Shown here one piece after another: positions 8,983 to 17,436 of a stretch of 32,181 nt of DNA. This DNA comes from Muribaculaceae bacterium (GTDB lineage: Bacteria; Bacteroidota; Bacteroidia; Bacteroidales; Muribaculaceae). Within the stretch, counting starts at the first letter, position 1. Every line of letters begins with the position of its first letter. The notes beneath the pieces were generated by a model. That model ran no database searches. It was not told the DNA's origin and worked only from the letters and a program-made list of their open reading frames with translations. The position numbers and the translations under genes were made by a program. Location: the NCBI GenBank assembly GCA_029068655.1, contig JAIECF010000214.1:1-32181 (forward strand), read 5' to 3'.

Positions 8983-9984
8983 ATGGTCAGAATCCGCAAA
9001 TACGCAAACTTTATAGAGCGGTTCCTTCATGGAGAGAAGGGACAACGCTTCTTCAACATCGCATATTCAATAGGTGCGGCAGTCGTGATCTGGGGAGCCC
9101 TCTTTAAGATCCTCCATCTTCCCGGCGGCAGTACACTGCTCTGTATCGGTATGGGCACCGAGATCGCAATGTTCCTGCTGACGGCATTCGACCGTCCGCC
9201 AAAGGATTATCATTGGGAAGATGTCTTTCCGGTTCTTGACAGCCATAATCCTGAAGACCGACCTGACCTTAACGGACATGGTGGTGGCGGCGTTTCCGGA
9301 GGTGTGATATTGGCTGGCGGAGGATCAGGGGCGTATCAGGGTTCCGGAGATCCTGTTGGTGCGCAGCCATCTTTGGGTTCAGCTGGAGCTAACGGTTCTT
9401 CTTTAGGTCAGACGGTAGTGTTTGCCGGAGGCGGCGGAAGCGGAGTTTCTGCTGTTGCTCCCAATGTGGAGATAACGGAGGAAGATACTGAGAACCTCGT
9501 GGAGTCCATGAAGGACATGGCAGAGCAGATGAAGGGTGTCACTGAGCAGATCGCTCAGCTTCGAGAGACCACCGATGCGCTTAATAAAGTCAGCGAGGTG
9601 CTTCTCAATTCATATAAGGCCATCACCGACAATTCAGAATCTGTATCGGCTTCGTCCAATGGATATGTGGAGCGACTTGAAGATCTCAACAGAAATATCG
9701 GCGGCCTTAACACTATATATGAGATCCAGCTTAAGAGCATCAGCTCGCAGCTTGAGAGCATAGATCGAGTCAACCGCGGATTGAAGGACATCCGCGACAT
9801 GTATGAGAAATCAGCCAACGAGTCGAGCCGCTATTGCGAAGAGACCGAACGCATGAGCCGATATATGCGTCAGCTCAATAAGATCTACGAAAACATGATT
9901 ACTGCCATGACCATGAACATGGCAAATCCTATGGCTGGAGCCGCTGCCGCGCAGCGTCAGAATCCCTTCGAAGAAAAGAATTGA
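8983..9984 (+). CDS. gldL: GldL/PorL type IX secretion motor protein
   Basis: An inner-membrane protein of 333 residues with two N-terminal transmembrane helices, about 22-44 (IAYSIGAAVVIWGALFKILH) and 49-68 (TLLCIGMGTEIAMFLLTAF). Glu60 lies within the second helix. In studied homologues acidic and basic residues in these helices carry the proton flow that drives GldM rotation. The segment DYHWEDVFPVL follows helix 2. Residues 98-160 form an unusually long Gly/Ser-rich linker, and the C-terminal half is coiled-coil-like. It lies 39 bases after gldK and upstream of gldM. Confidence 0.95.
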   Translation: MVRIRKYANFIERFLHGEKGQRFFNIAYSIGAAVVIWGALFKILHLPGGSTLLCIGMGTEIAMFLLTAFDRPPKDYHWEDVFPVLDSHNPEDRPDLNGHGGGGVSGGVILAGGGSGAYQGSGDPVGAQPSLGSAGANGSSLGQTVVFAGGGGSGVSAVAPNVEITEEDTENLVESMKDMAEQMKGVTEQIAQLRETTDALNKVSEVLLNSYKAITDNSESVSASSNGYVERLEDLNRNIGGLNTIYEIQLKSISSQLESIDRVNRGLKDIRDMYEKSANESSRYCEETERMSRYMRQLNKIYENMITAMTMNMANPMAGAAAAQRQNPFEEKN

Positions 9985-10052
9985 GAATTTAGAATAAAAA
10001 AATATCCGCAGTCCCGGTCTGTTCCGGTTTCCGAGCCTTGGCCCGGTTGCAT

Positions 10053-10080
10053 CTGAAGACTGAAGGCTGAAGACTGAAGA
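10053..10080. repeat. Tandem heptamer array (CTGAAGR x4) in the gldL-gldM spacer
   Basis: Four head-to-tail 7-base units are present: CTGAAGA, CTGAAGG, CTGAAGA, CTGAAGA, then CTAAAAA and the gldM ATG at 10088. The purine-rich units end seven bases before the start codon, so the last copy may help ribosome loading. The rest of the 103-base spacer shows no other clear signal. Confidence 0.9.
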
Positions 10081-10087
10081 CTAAAAA

Positions 10088-11665
10088 ATGGCAGGAGGAG
10101 GAAACAACGTAGCAAGAATGTCGCCGAGGCAGAGGATGATCAACCTTATGTATATCGTCCTCACCGCTATGCTTGCGCTCAATGTTTCGAGCGACGTGCT
10201 TAACGGTTTCAGCCAGGTTCAGAATTCTCTGCACCGCACTAACGACAATCTTACTACAAAAAATAAAATACAGTTCGACTATCTGGCAGAGCTCTATGAA
10301 AAGAATCCGGCCAAGGCCGGACCTTGGTATGAGAAAGGGAATACCCTGCACCAGCATACAGGCCAGCTCTACTCCTTGATCGAGGAGATAAAGACCGACA
10401 TAGCAAAGAAAGCTGACGGCAAGAATGGAGATTATACCGACCTGACTAATCTTGACGACCTTGAGGCTGCATCCTCGGTGCTCCTCAATCCAGCTTCTAA
10501 AAGAGGCGAAAAACTCAGGGAAGCCATCGATGAATACCGTGCTTACGTGACCACTCTCGTACCTGATACAGTAAAGCGCCGTGTCATCAACGAGATGCTT
10601 TCAACGGAAGCATATGATGTCAAGGGTACAGTAGGCGAAGTGAAATGGGAGGAGAAACTCTTCGACAATATGCCCGCGATAGCTGCCGTCACGATGTTGA
10701 CGAAGCTTCAGAACGATGTGAGCCAGGCTGAGAGCGAAGCTCTTTCAAATCTGATCACCAACGTTGACATCGGCGACGTCCGTGTCAACGAGCTGAACGC
10801 ATATGTGCTGCCAAATTCCAATATGGTGATGCGTGGAGGTAAGTATTCGGCTCGGATAGTTCTCGCAGCCATCGACACTACGATGCGCCCGGAGATATTC
10901 ATCAACGGACAGAAACTCGGAAATCCTGACGGCCTATATGAATTCACCGCAGGCCAGACAGGAGCGCATGAATATTCCGGTTATCTCGAGGTGAAGAAAG
11001 GTGACGGCACTCTTGAAAAGCATGAGTTCAAATCACAATATAACGTCATCGAACCTATGGCTACCATCTCTCCGACGATGATGAACGTACTTTATGCAGG
11101 CGTTGACAATCCGATATCAATATCTGTTCCCGGTGTGCCGATGACTGCGCTTACAGCAACCATGACGAACGGCGCTTTGACCAGAAGCGGCGATCATTGG
11201 ATAGCGAGGCCTACGAAAGTCGGTGAAAATGCGGTCATCAATGTCTCGGCATCGGTCGACGGACATAGCCAGAGCGTAGGAAGCATGACTTTCCGCATTC
11301 GCCAGCTCCCGGATCCGACTGCCTATATCTCCGTCAAGGACGCACAGGGAAATCCTTCAGTATATAAAGGAGGTCCTAAACGTATCAGCAAATCCTCCCT
11401 TATGGCATGCGATGGTCTTTCGGCCTCTGTTGACGATGGAATTCTTGATGTGGCATATACAGTAGTGTCATTCTCTACGGTATTCTTTGATTCGATGGGC
11501 AACGCTATCCCTGAAGTCAGCGATGGCTCAAAATTCTCCTCAAGACAGAAGGAGCAGTTCCGTCGTCTTAAAAACGGCCAGCAATTCTTTATCTCTGACA
11601 TTAAGGCGAAAGGTCCCGACGGAATCACACGAACCATATCGCCGATGCAGGTAGTGCTTAATTGA
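10088..11665 (+). CDS. gldM: GldM/PorM type IX secretion motor protein
   Basis: The 525-residue protein has the family N-terminus SPRQRMINLMYIVLTAMLAL, which forms a single inner-membrane helix (about 17-38). A long helical domain (to about 220) and beta-rich periplasmic domains follow, e.g. NVDIGDVRVNELNAYVLPNSN and ARIVLAAIDTTM. With GldL it forms the proton-powered motor; its periplasmic end contacts the GldK/GldN ring. The ATG at 10088 is chosen because MAGGGNNVARMSPRQ matches the usual short lead-in to the helix. Length is normal for the family. Confidence 0.96.
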   Translation: MAGGGNNVARMSPRQRMINLMYIVLTAMLALNVSSDVLNGFSQVQNSLHRTNDNLTTKNKIQFDYLAELYEKNPAKAGPWYEKGNTLHQHTGQLYSLIEEIKTDIAKKADGKNGDYTDLTNLDDLEAASSVLLNPASKRGEKLREAIDEYRAYVTTLVPDTVKRRVINEMLSTEAYDVKGTVGEVKWEEKLFDNMPAIAAVTMLTKLQNDVSQAESEALSNLITNVDIGDVRVNELNAYVLPNSNMVMRGGKYSARIVLAAIDTTMRPEIFINGQKLGNPDGLYEFTAGQTGAHEYSGYLEVKKGDGTLEKHEFKSQYNVIEPMATISPTMMNVLYAGVDNPISISVPGVPMTALTATMTNGALTRSGDHWIARPTKVGENAVINVSASVDGHSQSVGSMTFRIRQLPDPTAYISVKDAQGNPSVYKGGPKRISKSSLMACDGLSASVDDGILDVAYTVVSFSTVFFDSMGNAIPEVSDGSKFSSRQKEQFRRLKNGQQFFISDIKAKGPDGITRTISPMQVVLN

Positions 11666-11674
11666 TTATGAAAA

Positions 11675-11691
11675 GGCGGTTTCCAACTGCC
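11675..11691 (+). other. Small hairpin between gldM and gldN
   Basis: GGCGGTT and AACTGCC can pair (one G-U) around TCC in the 43-base gldM-gldN spacer. There is no U run after it, so it is not a standard terminator. It could influence message stability or gldN translation, or be chance. Confidence 0.25.
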
Positions 11692-11708
11692 GAAAATATA
11701 AAATTATT

Positions 11709-12887
11709 ATGTTGAAAGCATTGAAGAAGATACTCCCAATTGCCGCCATTGCGGCTTCTGTCCTCTCCCTGACGGCGCAGGACAATACCGGTGTGGTGCG
11801 CCGTAATGGCGCCTCCAAGCGCGGACAGAAGCAGGAGGAGACCTCCGGCCCTAAGATCACAGACAGGATGCAGGGATTCTTCGACGGTACGAAGACTCAT
11901 GATGCCGACATCACGTATAAGCGTGAGATCTACCGTCAGCTCGATCTTAAGAACGTGCCGGAAAATACACCGCTCTATTTCCCGGAAGATATCGTAGACG
12001 GTCAGCAGAATCTTTTTCGTATTATTCTCGGTCTTGTAGTCGACGGAAAGATTCCCGCTTATGAGTATCTTGACGGAAGGGAGGTTTTCACCGACCAATA
12101 TAAGGTGAAGATTGGAGAGATGCTTGATCGTTTCGATATAATGTATCAGAAGCAGGGCGACGGAGAAAGAGCCAAATATACTATAGAGGAGGCTGACGTG
12201 CCTACCGGACAGCTCCTTAAATACTACATAATCGAGAAATGGGAGTTCGATCGTAGGAGCAACCGGATGAAGACTTTCGTCGAATCCATATGCCCCGTGC
12301 TGACGCGTGAGGATGAATTCGGCGGGACCGCGAACTATCCCATGTTCTGGGTTAAGTTCGACCAGCTTCGCCCATATCTCGCGCAACAGTATGTGTTTCT
12401 CACCGACGACAACAATCTCCCTCAATATAGTCTTGATGATTACTTTAATCTCGGAATGTACAAGGGTGAGATCTATAAGACCAAGAATCTTCGCAACCTT
12501 TCCATGACCCAGATGTATCCGGATGAAGATGATTTGAACCGGGCTCAGGATAGTATCGATACCAGATTGCGGGAGTTCGGAAAGAATCTGTGGGTTCCTA
12601 CTCGCGAAGAATACCTCGCCATGCGTGAGGCCGAGGAGGAGGCAGAGGCTGCCAGAGAACAGGCCCTCGCCAACGGCGATTCCATACCGGAGAGAACCGT
12701 GGTGACAGCAGATGAAGAGAAACCTGTAGCCAAGACCAGGACCTCGAAGAGGGCAGGGCGCAAGAAGTCATCAGCATCTTCCTCTTCAAAAAAGAAACCG
12801 AGCACTCCCAAAGTTTCGCAACCTAAATCTTCGTCAAACACATCAAATTCAAGCGCGGCGAAATCCGTAAGGCGCCGCAAGCGCTGA
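11709..12887 (+). CDS. gldN: GldN/PorN type IX secretion ring protein
   Basis: The 392-residue protein has a signal peptide (ILPIAAIAASVLSLTAQ) and the GldN core at about 50-300: DADITYKREIYRQLDLK, NTPLYFPE, NLFRIILGLVVDGKIPAYEY and KYYIIEKWEFDRRSNRM. GldN is periplasmic and forms the ring with GldK that contacts the GldM motor. After a Glu/Ala-rich helix (about 300-320) comes a low-complexity Lys/Ser/Arg tail (about 338-392) ending SVRRRKR, which gives the protein a strongly basic disordered end. It is the last gene of the secretion block. No clear terminator lies in the 57 bases before the convergent flippase gene. Confidence 0.94.
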   Translation: MLKALKKILPIAAIAASVLSLTAQDNTGVVRRNGASKRGQKQEETSGPKITDRMQGFFDGTKTHDADITYKREIYRQLDLKNVPENTPLYFPEDIVDGQQNLFRIILGLVVDGKIPAYEYLDGREVFTDQYKVKIGEMLDRFDIMYQKQGDGERAKYTIEEADVPTGQLLKYYIIEKWEFDRRSNRMKTFVESICPVLTREDEFGGTANYPMFWVKFDQLRPYLAQQYVFLTDDNNLPQYSLDDYFNLGMYKGEIYKTKNLRNLSMTQMYPDEDDLNRAQDSIDTRLREFGKNLWVPTREEYLAMREAEEEAEAAREQALANGDSIPERTVVTADEEKPVAKTRTSKRAGRKKSSASSSSKKKPSTPKVSQPKSSSNTSNSSAAKSVRRRKR

Positions 12888-12944
12888 TAGGAATTTGATG
12901 TAGCGTTTGCGTTATTGGATTTGAAGTCTGCTAATCTTTCTGTC

Positions 12945-14402
12945 TTACGGATCTTCGGGTGCTTTCAGCTTGTTTCGCAGGTTTGCAATACCCCATACGG
13001 TGGCGATCGTGCATGCGATCGCCATCAGTGTATATGAATATATGGCATCCGCCAGCAGTGAGGAGAGGAAGCACGATATTGTAATGATGATGGCATACGC
13101 CATGCCTTTGAAAGCTTTTCGTGAAAAATTGTAGCCGTATAGGCGTCGGTTTACTATGTAGTAGACTATCAGGCATATGGCATTGTCGGCGAAGAAGGCG
13201 TATCCAAGACCGATAAGACCAAAACAGTAGAATCCAATGCAACTAAGAGCCAGAGTCAGTAGATTGCCGAATAGCCCTTCGAGAGCGAAAAACGCCTTTT
13301 TATTGTCTTTGGCAAAGGTTATGTAGCCCATAGGCATCATCAGGGCTCTAAGTGTGATTCCAAGTCCCATCCATCTCATCAGAGGCAGAATAGGGTCGAA
13401 TTCATGTGTGAAGAGAAGCTGGATCACAAGAGGAGCAGTGATAATCAGAAGACAGGCAGCCGGCGCTATGATTAGCGCCACGATTTCTGTCTGGCGATTG
13501 ACAATGGCATGCATGAGGGAGGTGTCGTTGGATGCTTTAGTCAGACGAGGGAAATAGTCCATAGCCATTGCTGTGAACACCATGCCCGAATACTGTGCTG
13601 TAGCAGAGTTGGCAGCCTGATAGAGACCTACTTCAATATCTGATGCTAATGTGCGGATAAAGACATTAATCCCGTAGGTGATGGAAGTGCCTATAAGGTC
13701 ACTGGCCATAAGGATGATGCCCATGCCTATCATTCGCTTTATTACCGGTAAGTGTTCGCGTGTGAAACCCCTCAGAGGCTCATAGACGATGCTTTTCCGA
13801 AGGGAGAAGAAGTAGAAGAGAAACATTGCTACTGAAAGGGCGATCATGGCCGGGACGATGCCGGAAGTGCCATAAAGGTAATAGAGCGGTACACCTATGA
13901 AGAGTCCTGTTAGGCCTCCTACTATCGAAGCTTTCGAAAGTCGTTTGACTTCGTGTAGACCTTGAAGTATCGATAGTATTCCGGTTCCCGCTATGCCGAA
14001 AGCCACAGCTATGCCCATTAGCATGAACTGCCACGACATGTCGGTGCTCCCGAATGTCATGCGGCTGAGCGGCCTTGCGAAAAGAATGCAGATCAAGGCT
14101 CCGAGAAGTGAAGTGACGGTAAGGATCCGGAGAGAAAGACCTATAAACCTCGATGCCGTATCTTTGTCGCGTGAATTGTCTGCCATTTCCCTGACAATCG
14201 ATAGGTTGAGGCCGAGAGATGCGAATTTCTGAATGGTATTGGAGGCTGTAGTGAAAAGCGAGGCTATACCCATACCCTCCGGACCGAGCAGGATAGCTAC
14301 GAATTTGCCTCTTGCCCAGTTGATGAGGATCTGAAACACCTGAACACCTCCGAACATGGACGTGCCTTTCAGGATGCTTTTATATGAGTTCTCAGATGCC
14401 AT
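12945..14402 (-). CDS. Wzx-type polysaccharide flippase (MATE/MVF-like)
   Basis: A 485-residue integral membrane protein with roughly 12-14 hydrophobic segments and the N-terminal flippase features SMFGGVQVFQILINWARGKF and LLGPEGMGIASLF. Such proteins flip undecaprenyl-linked glycan units across the inner membrane. It is the last gene of a five-gene minus-strand run. Its ATG overlaps the end of the preceding glycosyltransferase gene by 11 bases, indicating translational coupling. The glycan (O-antigen, capsule or other) cannot be told from sequence. It is convergent with gldN. Confidence 0.88.
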   Translation of the reverse strand: MASENSYKSILKGTSMFGGVQVFQILINWARGKFVAILLGPEGMGIASLFTTASNTIQKFASLGLNLSIVREMADNSRDKDTASRFIGLSLRILTVTSLLGALICILFARPLSRMTFGSTDMSWQFMLMGIAVAFGIAGTGILSILQGLHEVKRLSKASIVGGLTGLFIGVPLYYLYGTSGIVPAMIALSVAMFLFYFFSLRKSIVYEPLRGFTREHLPVIKRMIGMGIILMASDLIGTSITYGINVFIRTLASDIEVGLYQAANSATAQYSGMVFTAMAMDYFPRLTKASNDTSLMHAIVNRQTEIVALIIAPAACLLIITAPLVIQLLFTHEFDPILPLMRWMGLGITLRALMMPMGYITFAKDNKKAFFALEGLFGNLLTLALSCIGFYCFGLIGLGYAFFADNAICLIVYYIVNRRLYGYNFSRKAFKGMAYAIIITISCFLSSLLADAIYSYTLMAIACTIATVWGIANLRNKLKAPEDP

Positions 14403-15444
14403 TTTTTATCTTTATGATAGAATCTATGATTTTGAGGGCTATCCTCGCTAAAGGTATTGGAAGACTCATTAGGGCAAGGTAGCGGGAACTTATATGCCCT
14501 TTGAGCCTCTTGATGTCTAAATCATTCATAGCGATGGAAATCCGTCTGATCAATGTCTTTTTCTGCTGTCGTTTGAGTTTTGTTCTGTTGATCATGCGTA
14601 ATAATCCTACTGATTCAAAAAACTTGTTTTCTATCGCTTTGATATTAGTGAGGGTATCCTTTCCAAAGACCGTGGCAGTCATTGATATCAGCTTGTCGCA
14701 TGTATGTAGCCTGCTGTCGATGAATCGAGGTAGGTTTCTGTGGGTTATTGAGCCCGCGTGTTGCCTGTAATCATATTGCGCATCGCACAGACACACTCTG
14801 TCGCATGCTGCAAGCAGCCATCGGGAATGAAGTTCATCGGAGAAAATTGATTCCAGATCGTCAGATGACATATGTTCATCCGCCTTAAGATAGAGTTCGC
14901 GTCTGACTGCGAATCCTGCCATCGGTATTTCCCAGTTGACCAGAGTGTGTTCTATAAGGTCTTTCCCTACCCATGTCTTTGATATGTCGATGGAATCTTT
15001 GGGCAGGATCTTTTCTCTCTTGTTATCCTTCAGATTCCACATTTCGGGTATTACAAGATCGGCGTCCTGAGATGCGATATATTGGTAGTGGGTGCTGAGC
15101 AAATCAGACGAAACCACATCATCGGCATCAACGGTCACTATATATCTTCCGGTTGCAAGCCCGGCTGCCCGAAGGCGAGGAATATGCGCTCTTCCTGAAT
15201 TGACTGTAGACGTGAATATTTTTATTCTCTTATCATTGCGGCTGAAATCCATCACTTTTGCAAGGGAGTCGTCAGTAGATCTGTCATCGACTATTATCAG
15301 TTCCCAGTCTTGAAAATCCTGCGATGAAATGCTCCGTAGGCTCTCCTTAATATATGCCCCGGCGTTATAGACGGGCATGATGATGGAGAAGAATGGTTTT
15401 TTCTCCGTCTCCAGGTTTCCTTCAGAGTTCTTCAGATCATTCAT
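14392..15444 (-). CDS. Family 2 glycosyltransferase
   Basis: A cytoplasmic GT-A enzyme of about 350 residues. Visible are the first strand (FSIIMPVYNAGAYIKESL), the nucleotide-binding WELIIVDDRSTDDS and the metal-binding DxD region VTVDADDVVSSDL. The acceptor-side half carries an RRELYLKADE motif. The C-terminal 40 residues are rich in basic and hydrophobic residues, possibly peripheral to the membrane. An upstream in-frame ATG at 15486 exists, but the ATG at 15444 gives an 8-base overlap with the preceding gene, typical of this operon, and starts just before the fold. Donor and acceptor sugars are unknown. Confidence 0.88.
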   Translation of the reverse strand: MNDLKNSEGNLETEKKPFFSIIMPVYNAGAYIKESLRSISSQDFQDWELIIVDDRSTDDSLAKVMDFSRNDKRIKIFTSTVNSGRAHIPRLRAAGLATGRYIVTVDADDVVSSDLLSTHYQYIASQDADLVIPEMWNLKDNKREKILPKDSIDISKTWVGKDLIEHTLVNWEIPMAGFAVRRELYLKADEHMSSDDLESIFSDELHSRWLLAACDRVCLCDAQYDYRQHAGSITHRNLPRFIDSRLHTCDKLISMTATVFGKDTLTNIKAIENKFFESVGLLRMINRTKLKRQQKKTLIRRISIAMNDLDIKRLKGHISSRYLALMSLPIPLARIALKIIDSIIKIKNGI

Positions 15445-16318
15445 GACAAAGATATTTCGAGGTGTAGTCAGGGGTCGGAAAGACATTCTTCTTTCTGGCG
15501 AGTAATACTCCTTTTATCCAGTTGATGCAATACGATGCTGGCGACGGCACAAGGCCCTTTCTCCAGAGAGGAAATTCCCGAAGTGTGTGCGCTATCATGC
15601 GCAGAGGCCATTGACGGGGGTAAAGCCTAAGAAATACAGCTCCTTTCGTCTGCGGACGTGATGGGAGCATAAGATTACGTCCTGAAGTCGTGGTGCCGTC
15701 ATGGCTAACTATTGTTTTGGGTATATAGATACCTTTCAGTCCCCTGTCAAGGCATTCGCGGATGAATATATCTTCCTCACCCGACGGAAACGTAGCTCCA
15801 ACACCGAAATTCTCGTTAAACCATATTGCCCCTTGCACAGATTCCTTCCGCATGGCGATCTCAATTGATGAAATGTAGTACCCCTTCGGACATTGTGCCA
15901 GAGATACCACCTCTTCCGGATAGAATTTCTTCGAATGCGATGAGGCATATCGGAAAGCAATAATGTCTGCGTCAGGATTCTTTTTGAATGCTTCCATGAC
16001 ATCAAGAAGCCCCTGTTCCGAATAGTCTGCATCATCGTCGCTCAGCAGGAGAAATGGTGCTGTGGCATGAGATAGGGCGATGTTCCGGTTGACTGAAAGT
16101 CCTTTGGTTGATGACCTTATTACACGGAAATCCTCACGTTTAAGTTTCTCGGGTAGGACAAGATTTCCATCTATCTGGCAGCAGACTAAATACTCTACCT
16201 CCTTCACTTTCGGATGGCAAGCTGACGCGACTCTCTCAAGTCCCTCTTGGCCATATGTGCAGATCATTACCTGTAACGTGGATGACGCATTTACTGTTTG
16301 TTCTCTTCTCGTAGTCAT
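15437..16318 (-). CDS. Family 2-like glycosyltransferase
   Basis: About 293 residues with a GT-A fold: the first strand LQVMICTYGQEGLERV, a GLSVNRNIALSHA segment and the metal-binding LLLSDDDADYSEQG. GVGATFPSGEEDIFIREC looks like the catalytic-base region, with a conserved ED pair. SPASYCINWIKGVLLARKK near the end fits other Bacteroidales glycan-cluster enzymes. An alternative GTG lies one codon upstream (16321). The stop of the preceding glycosyltransferase gene is only a few bases away, so this is an internal operon gene. Substrates cannot be assigned. Confidence 0.83.
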   Translation of the reverse strand: MTTRREQTVNASSTLQVMICTYGQEGLERVASACHPKVKEVEYLVCCQIDGNLVLPEKLKREDFRVIRSSTKGLSVNRNIALSHATAPFLLLSDDDADYSEQGLLDVMEAFKKNPDADIIAFRYASSHSKKFYPEEVVSLAQCPKGYYISSIEIAMRKESVQGAIWFNENFGVGATFPSGEEDIFIRECLDRGLKGIYIPKTIVSHDGTTTSGRNLMLPSRPQTKGAVFLRLYPRQWPLRMIAHTLREFPLWRKGLVPSPASYCINWIKGVLLARKKNVFPTPDYTSKYLCHE

Positions 16319-16323
16319 CACTG

Positions 16324-17436
16324 TTATCTTTTTATGTGTTTCAGCCAGTGGGCTTCGAAAAGAGGTGCGATGGTGCGGACATCGTTATGGCGCTCCACCA
16401 GACTTCTTCCTTCCCTTGCCATTCTTCTGAGTCCATCTTTGTCGAGAACAAGGTTACGCAGTCTCTCCTTGATAGTCGCTTCATTCTCAAGAGGAGACAG
16501 ACAGAATATAGGTTCAGATCTCTCGTCTATATAACTGTAATATTCCGGTTGGCCGCCCGAAGCCGTGATTCTTCCGAGGGCCATCGTCTGAAGCGCGTTG
16601 GTGGCAGGTGAATATGAATACAGTTGGTCTATGACGATGTGGCTGTTGCGGAGTTCATAAAGATACTCAGACAGAGACAGGTTTCTGACTACTTTCACTT
16701 CAAGGTGTCCCGCCATCTCACCCTCGAGCTCGCGGCATATGTCGAGCAGACGTGCGGTTCCCTTTTGTATCTCCATGTTTCCCCTCATCCCGATCAGTAT
16801 CTTTACCTGACCTTCGAGATTCATCTCAGAGAAATCAAGGCTTCCTATCTCGATTGGAAGATTGGTGAAAAGAAGCTTTTTAGGATCCATGTGGCGCCTT
16901 GCCGACATGTCGTATTCCGGCAGGACAGACATGGCTCCGTCAATGGTGTCGTAAAGGTATTTGGTATATGACGCATGTTCCGGAATGAGCCATCCCGATT
17001 CCCGTCGTGGGTCACAGAGCACAAGAGGTGCTTTTTCCTTGCCGACACGGAATTCGGAAAAGCGGAATAGGTCGGAATCCACACAGTCCTTTACGAAGAA
17101 ATGGTCATTGCCGCAGAGAGTAAGGAATACTGAACGGTTGTTTTTCTTCAGAATGTCGTAGATAATCCTAAGTTTACCCGGTTTGAAAGACAGGAATCCG
17201 GGATTGATCAGTTGCACAACATCATATCCTGACCATGACGGTAAAGTCCCCATTACCTTGTAGAGATATCTTGCGGCGCCGAGAGGGCCGGGACTGCGCC
17301 GGAGTTCCATATCCGCATCTGTGTTCATATAGCCTCCCTTGTCGGAGACCAAAGTCACCTCGTGCCCCATTCTGCGCAGTTCCTTAGCCAGACAGGAATG
17401 GAGGTTAGAGTAGTCGCCGAGCATCAGTATCTTCAT
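16324..17436 (-). CDS. GT-B fold glycosyltransferase (GT4-like)
   Basis: A 370-residue protein starting with a Rossmann strand and helix, MKILMLGDYSNLHSCLAKEL, typical of the N-terminal GT-B domain. A second domain starts near VKILIGMRGNMEIQKGT. SPATNALQTMALGRITASG occupies the position of the GT4 nucleotide-sugar signature, although the usual acidic pair is not clear. It overlaps the upstream polyprenyl-phosphate glycosyltransferase gene by four bases (ATGA), indicating coupling. It probably adds a sugar to the lipid-linked glycan assembled by this operon; the specific sugar is unknown. Confidence 0.8.
   Translation of the reverse strand: MKILMLGDYSNLHSCLAKELRRMGHEVTLVSDKGGYMNTDADMELRRSPGPLGAARYLYKVMGTLPSWSGYDVVQLINPGFLSFKPGKLRIIYDILKKNNRSVFLTLCGNDHFFVKDCVDSDLFRFSEFRVGKEKAPLVLCDPRRESGWLIPEHASYTKYLYDTIDGAMSVLPEYDMSARRHMDPKKLLFTNLPIEIGSLDFSEMNLEGQVKILIGMRGNMEIQKGTARLLDICRELEGEMAGHLEVKVVRNLSLSEYLYELRNSHIVIDQLYSYSPATNALQTMALGRITASGGQPEYYSYIDERSEPIFCLSPLENEATIKERLRNLVLDKDGLRRMAREGRSLVERHNDVRTIAPLFEAHWLKHIKR

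Noticed and set aside
10053..10080. CRISPR-like or direct-repeat array
   Set aside because: Units are seven bases with no spacers, far from CRISPR structure.
11668..11715. Fifteen-codon leader peptide before gldN
   Set aside because: It has an ATG and overlaps the gldN start, but nothing beyond length supports translation.
11658..12425. 255-codon open frame antisense to gldN
   Set aside because: GldN is clearly recognisable in the other strand; this is a mirror frame.
12888..12944. Terminator between convergent gldN and flippase genes
   Set aside because: No stem longer than about four base pairs and no proper T run was found.
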